A model generated the notes under the pieces. It ran no database searches and was not told the origin of the DNA. It was given only the letters and a program-made list of their open reading frames with translations. This document shows positions 31,453-34,000 of a stretch of 34,000 bases of DNA, piece after piece. The DNA lies in the NCBI GenBank assembly GCA_040752675.1, contig JBFMGF010000006.1, forward strand, positions 1 through 34,000. Direction: 5' to 3'. This stretch comes from Acidobacteriota bacterium (GTDB taxonomy: Bacteria; Acidobacteriota; Polarisedimenticolia; JBFMGF01). Position 1 is the first letter of the stretch. Each line of letters opens with the position of its first letter. Position numbers and translations under genes: made by a program.

Positions 31453-31974
31453 ATGAAAGGAATCATGAGAGGGAAATGTTTTAAATTCGGCGATAATATC
31501 GATACGGATATGATAATCCCGGTGAAGTACTGCAATACTTACGACATGGCCGAGCTCGGAAAACATTGTATGGCCGGATATGAAGAGAACTTTGCGAAAA
31601 ATATTTCCACGGGAGATTTTCTTGTTGCGGGATCGAATTTTGGCTGCGGCAGCTCGAGGGAGAATGCCCCCCTCGCCATCAAGGGGTGCGGGATTCAGGC
31701 CGTCATTGCATCGTCATTCGCAAGGATTTTCCTGAGGAACGCCATAAACGTCGGGCTCCTCATCTTTGAATCGGAGGAGGCCTCTCAAAAGATCTCTGAA
31801 GGGGATCAACTGGAGATCATCAAAGAAAAGGGACTCATCAGAAACTTGACCCGTGTTGAGACTTACTCTTCAAGTCCTCTGCCGGAGTTCATTACGACTA
31901 TCATTGAAGAGGGTGGTCTCGTCGGTTACGTGCGTAAAAAGCTGAAAGGCAAGCAAGAAGATTGCTTGTCCTGA
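31453..31974 (+). CDS. leuD: 3-isopropylmalate dehydratase, small subunit
   Basis: A 173-residue swivel-domain subunit with FGDNIDTDMIIP (about 12-23), the substrate loop GSNFGCGSSRENAP and SSFARIFLRNAINVG. GGAG six bases before ATG 31453 supports the start. In this family the short loop near residues 25-35 (here KYCNTYDMAELG) selects the substrate side chain; it does not settle LeuD against HacB. It ends the three-gene set. Confidence 0.9.
   Translation: MKGIMRGKCFKFGDNIDTDMIIPVKYCNTYDMAELGKHCMAGYEENFAKNISTGDFLVAGSNFGCGSSRENAPLAIKGCGIQAVIASSFARIFLRNAINVGLLIFESEEASQKISEGDQLEIIKEKGLIRNLTRVETYSSSPLPEFITTIIEEGGLVGYVRKKLKGKQEDCLS
31950..31968 (+). repeat. Hairpin at the end of leuD
   Basis: CAAGCAA (31950-31956) pairs with TTGCTTG (31962-31968) around GAAGA, inside the last codons of leuD. 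No T tract follows on this strand. It might help end transcription between the convergent leuD and propeller genes. Confidence 0.25.
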
Positions 31975-32015
31975 ACAGAAATAACAGTAGAAAAAGAACC
32001 GCCTTTGCTCCGCAC

Positions 32016-33104
32016 CTATGGCTTCGATGACGTTCTTTCCCGTGGGACTTCCTCGATAATCACAGAAAAATTGATGATGAAATCGGAACCGGAGAAAAAG
32101 TCGGAGTAGCTACAGGCTAGGTATCCTTCGCTGAATGAGGGAGCTGTGATGAAGTAATGCCTTTCCTGCTCCAGCGAGAATAGAGGCTGAATAGTCCCGG
32201 TGGAGATGTTGAAGCTGCTTAGATTTCTAGAGGCAAAAGGGGAAAAGAGGAGCAAGCCCCGAAGCTTCACTCCATCGTTGAGAAGTCTGTTCTCCGATTT
32301 CTTCCGAAAGACCTGATGTCCCTTCTTTAAGGTGAGACAGTAAAAGAAGTTATCCTCGCACATCACAACAATCCTCCTCGGCCAGATCAGCGGGGCCGCG
32401 AGGACCCTGGAGCCGCCCCGGAAGCTCCATAGTTTCTTTCCTCTTTTAATGCTAAAAATCGATACCGTGCGATTTTCAAAGACGAGAGCAACATTGCGCT
32501 TTCCATCAAAGGAAAACGCCGTCGGCCTTTCGAGCCCCATTCGAAGTTCCGAGACTTTTTTCATTGAACCATCCGTCATGTTCAATCCGAAGAGGATATT
32601 TCCTTTCAACAGAGCAACCATTGAAACTCCTCCGTCGGTCTTCACCGTGGAATAGAGAAAATCCGAACCAACATCCACTTCCCAGAGAAGATCTCCATTC
32701 TTTTCGGATAGAGCTATCAACTTTTCATGATCCTTCACAAGAATCGAACTCTCCAGGGCAGCAATGAGCCCATTCATCCCCGGCATCTCCTTTCTCCATA
32801 TCAGATGCCCGTCAGCAGCGCCATAGGCTTCGATGATCCCTGGCTGAAAAGCTGCAAAGACTGATCCACCATTGACGAGAGGTCGCGGTAATAGCTTTTG
32901 TTCGGCTTTCTTTTCCCATGCCTTATTGATATTTACCTTGATCGGATGTCGATCGACCAGCTTTTGAACTGGGTATCTGAGGGAGTCTTTCGAAACGGCT
33001 CTTAAACCATCATGAATGCCGACGAACGACAGGAATAGAAAGGCTAAAAGGCTCTTGACGATAGCGGTTGCGGAAAACAGTCTACTGTCACTCTTGACGT
33101 TCAT
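32016..33104 (-). CDS. Secreted beta-propeller (PQQ/BamB-like) protein
   Basis: The 362-residue product starts with a signal-like segment (about 14-30) and then repeats of the PQQ-propeller type: GIIEAYGAADGHLIWRKEM, KLIALSEKNGDLLWEVDVG, NILFGLNMTDGSMKK, VSIFSIKRGKKLWSFRGG and FFYCLTLKKGHQVF. Each has the A/L-x-D/K-x-x-x-G-x-x-x-W pattern near a blade end. BamB, part of the outer-membrane barrel assembly machine, has this fold, and so do other periplasmic propellers; a specific role cannot be assigned. The gene is divergent from hisS. Confidence 0.72.
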   Translation of the reverse strand: MNVKSDSRLFSATAIVKSLLAFLFLSFVGIHDGLRAVSKDSLRYPVQKLVDRHPIKVNINKAWEKKAEQKLLPRPLVNGGSVFAAFQPGIIEAYGAADGHLIWRKEMPGMNGLIAALESSILVKDHEKLIALSEKNGDLLWEVDVGSDFLYSTVKTDGGVSMVALLKGNILFGLNMTDGSMKKVSELRMGLERPTAFSFDGKRNVALVFENRTVSIFSIKRGKKLWSFRGGSRVLAAPLIWPRRIVVMCEDNFFYCLTLKKGHQVFRKKSENRLLNDGVKLRGLLLFSPFASRNLSSFNISTGTIQPLFSLEQERHYFITAPSFSEGYLACSYSDFFSGSDFIINFSVIIEEVPRERTSSKP

Positions 33105-33123
33105 GACCCGATTCTACACGTCT

Positions 33124-33150
33124 TTCTTTTAAAATGGAATGTTAAAAGAA
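33124..33150. promoter_or_regulatory. Nine-base perfect dyad between the propeller gene and hisS
   Basis: TTCTTTTAA (33124-33132) and TTAAAAGAA (33142-33150) are exact inverted copies around a nine-base centre. The site lies 19 bases upstream of the propeller start and about 50 bases upstream of hisS. It could be an operator or simply AT-rich promoter sequence. Confidence 0.35.
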
Positions 33151-33201
33151 TTTGAGATTGTCCAAACGAGGGGTAGCTGCAGTTGATATTTGAGGGGTTG
33201 T

Positions 33202-34000
33202 ATGGTAATTTTAGCCGCTGAATCTCAAGGTCTTATGTACAGGGCCATCAAGGGCACAAAGGATATTCTTCCGGAAGAGGTCAGTAAGTGGCAGTTTGTC
33301 GAGCGCAAGGCAGCAGCGGTCTTTTCGCTCTATGGTTTCCGGGAGATTAGAACTCCCATCTTCGAAGAAACAAAACTCTTCGAGAGGAGCATAGGAACAG
33401 CTACGGACATCGTCAACAAAGAAATGTACACCTTCAGGGTTGGGAATGAATCTCTAACGCTGAGGCCTGAAAATACTGCCCCGGTCGTGAGAGCCTATGT
33501 CCAGCACTCTCTCCAGAGGAGGAGTAGCAAAAGCAGATATTATTATATCGGACCGATGTTCCGTTACGAGAGGCCGCAGAAAGGCAGACAACGACAGTTT
33601 CACCAGATCGGAGTGGAAGTCCTGGCGGAGAAGAGCCCTTTCGTAGACGCAGAGGTCATTGCCATGAGCGCCCACTTTCTCGAAGCGCTGGGGATAAAGA
33701 ACTTCAAGACCGCTATCAATTCCGTTGGATGCGCTAACTGCCGGAAGAATTATAGAGAGACGCTGCGAGGATTTCTCAAACCGCTTCTTGGAAAATTGTG
33801 CGGGGACTGCAACAGGAGATATGCCGAGAACCCATTGAGGGTATTCGACTGCAAGGTTGAGAGCTGCAAGAGAGAACTCCAGAACGCCCCGGTCCTGATA
33901 GATTCCCTCTGCCAGGAATGCCAAATAGAGTTCCAAAAGGTCATAGAATATCTGAAGATCTTGGATGTCGATTACATCATAAAACCAGTCCTGGTTTTAT
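33202..34000 (+). CDS. hisS: Histidyl-tRNA synthetase (5' part, runs off the window)
   Basis: The first 266 codons encode the class II catalytic core: AIKGTKDILPEE, YGFREIRTPIFEETKLFERSIG, motif-2 region FRYERPQKGRQRQFHQIGVE and LRPENTAP. The enzyme charges tRNA-His. A Cys-rich stretch (CANC, CGDC, CKVESC, CQEC, about codons 175-240) is like that in a subgroup of bacterial HisRS. ATG 33202 has GAGGGG four bases upstream; ATG 33235, 11 codons later, gives the more usual N terminus and has AAGG upstream. The stop is beyond 34000. Confidence 0.94.
   Translation, partial: MVILAAESQGLMYRAIKGTKDILPEEVSKWQFVERKAAAVFSLYGFREIRTPIFEETKLFERSIGTATDIVNKEMYTFRVGNESLTLRPENTAPVVRAYVQHSLQRRSSKSRYYYIGPMFRYERPQKGRQRQFHQIGVEVLAEKSPFVDAEVIAMSAHFLEALGIKNFKTAINSVGCANCRKNYRETLRGFLKPLLGKLCGDCNRRYAENPLRVFDCKVESCKRELQNAPVLIDSLCQECQIEFQKVIEYLKILDVDYIIKPVLVL

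Noticed and set aside
1-34000. CRISPR arrays, insertion sequences, phage genes or attachment sites
   Set aside because: No evenly spaced direct repeats, transposase or integrase motifs were seen; apart from short hairpins the window is ordinary chromosomal genes.

Overview
The window is a gene-dense bacterial chromosome segment with moderate GC and short intergenic gaps. It is mostly housekeeping genes, with no mobile element, integrase, CRISPR array or rRNA visible. The cell is very likely Gram-negative (diderm): there is a LolB-like lipoprotein, an EnvC-type amidase activator and several signal or lipoprotein peptides. The combination of a LolB-like/ispE/spoVG/tRNA-Gln/prs/bL25/pth block, a membrane pyrophosphatase, TTG and GTG starts, PilZ/EAL signalling and a DUF2520 protein would fit Acidobacteriota, Aminicenantota or a delta-proteobacteria-like lineage. 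This placement is inference and is not resolved by the sequence.

Layout. 1-3030: the 3' end of a possible M48 protease gene, a Rossmann/DUF2520 protein, a single-domain PilZ protein diverging from a small secreted protein, then lgt on the minus strand with a long structured leader. 3100-5000: an AT-rich gap and a radical SAM gene. 5000-7910: a sulfur operon (Rrf2 regulator, cysteine desulfurase, MnmA tRNA thiolase) followed by tRNA-Gly(CCC). 8073-13053: a signalling block of Rec-PilZ, Rec, degenerate GGDEF plus EAL, and a three-PAS histidine kinase. 13058-15346: a TrmH/SpoU methyltransferase diverging from a TsaC-like protein, then a decayed PP2C-type phosphatase. 15419-21999: an envelope operon (EnvC-like, S41-like, TPR, LolB-like) running into ispE and spoVG. 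22052-24483: tRNA-Gln(TTG), prs, bL25, pth. 24511-28900: hppA, rpsF-rpsR-rplI and three small membrane-protein genes. 28991-31974: a leuB/leuC/leuD-type set. 32016-34000: a beta-propeller protein diverging from hisS, which runs off the window.

How the genes fit together. The desulfurase next to MnmA points to sulfur delivery for tRNA 2-thiouridine; the window's tRNA-Gln(TTG) is a natural MnmA substrate. The signalling block has c-di-GMP binding (PilZ) and breakdown (EAL), but its GGDEF remnant lacks the cyclase motif. The most unusual part is the envelope operon: the M23 domain has lost its HxH pair exactly as in E. coli EnvC, and the next gene is an S41 protease homologue in which both the catalytic Ser and the catalytic Lys positions are replaced. 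It is followed directly by a large TPR protein, which suggests a non-catalytic scaffold that controls cell-wall hydrolases.
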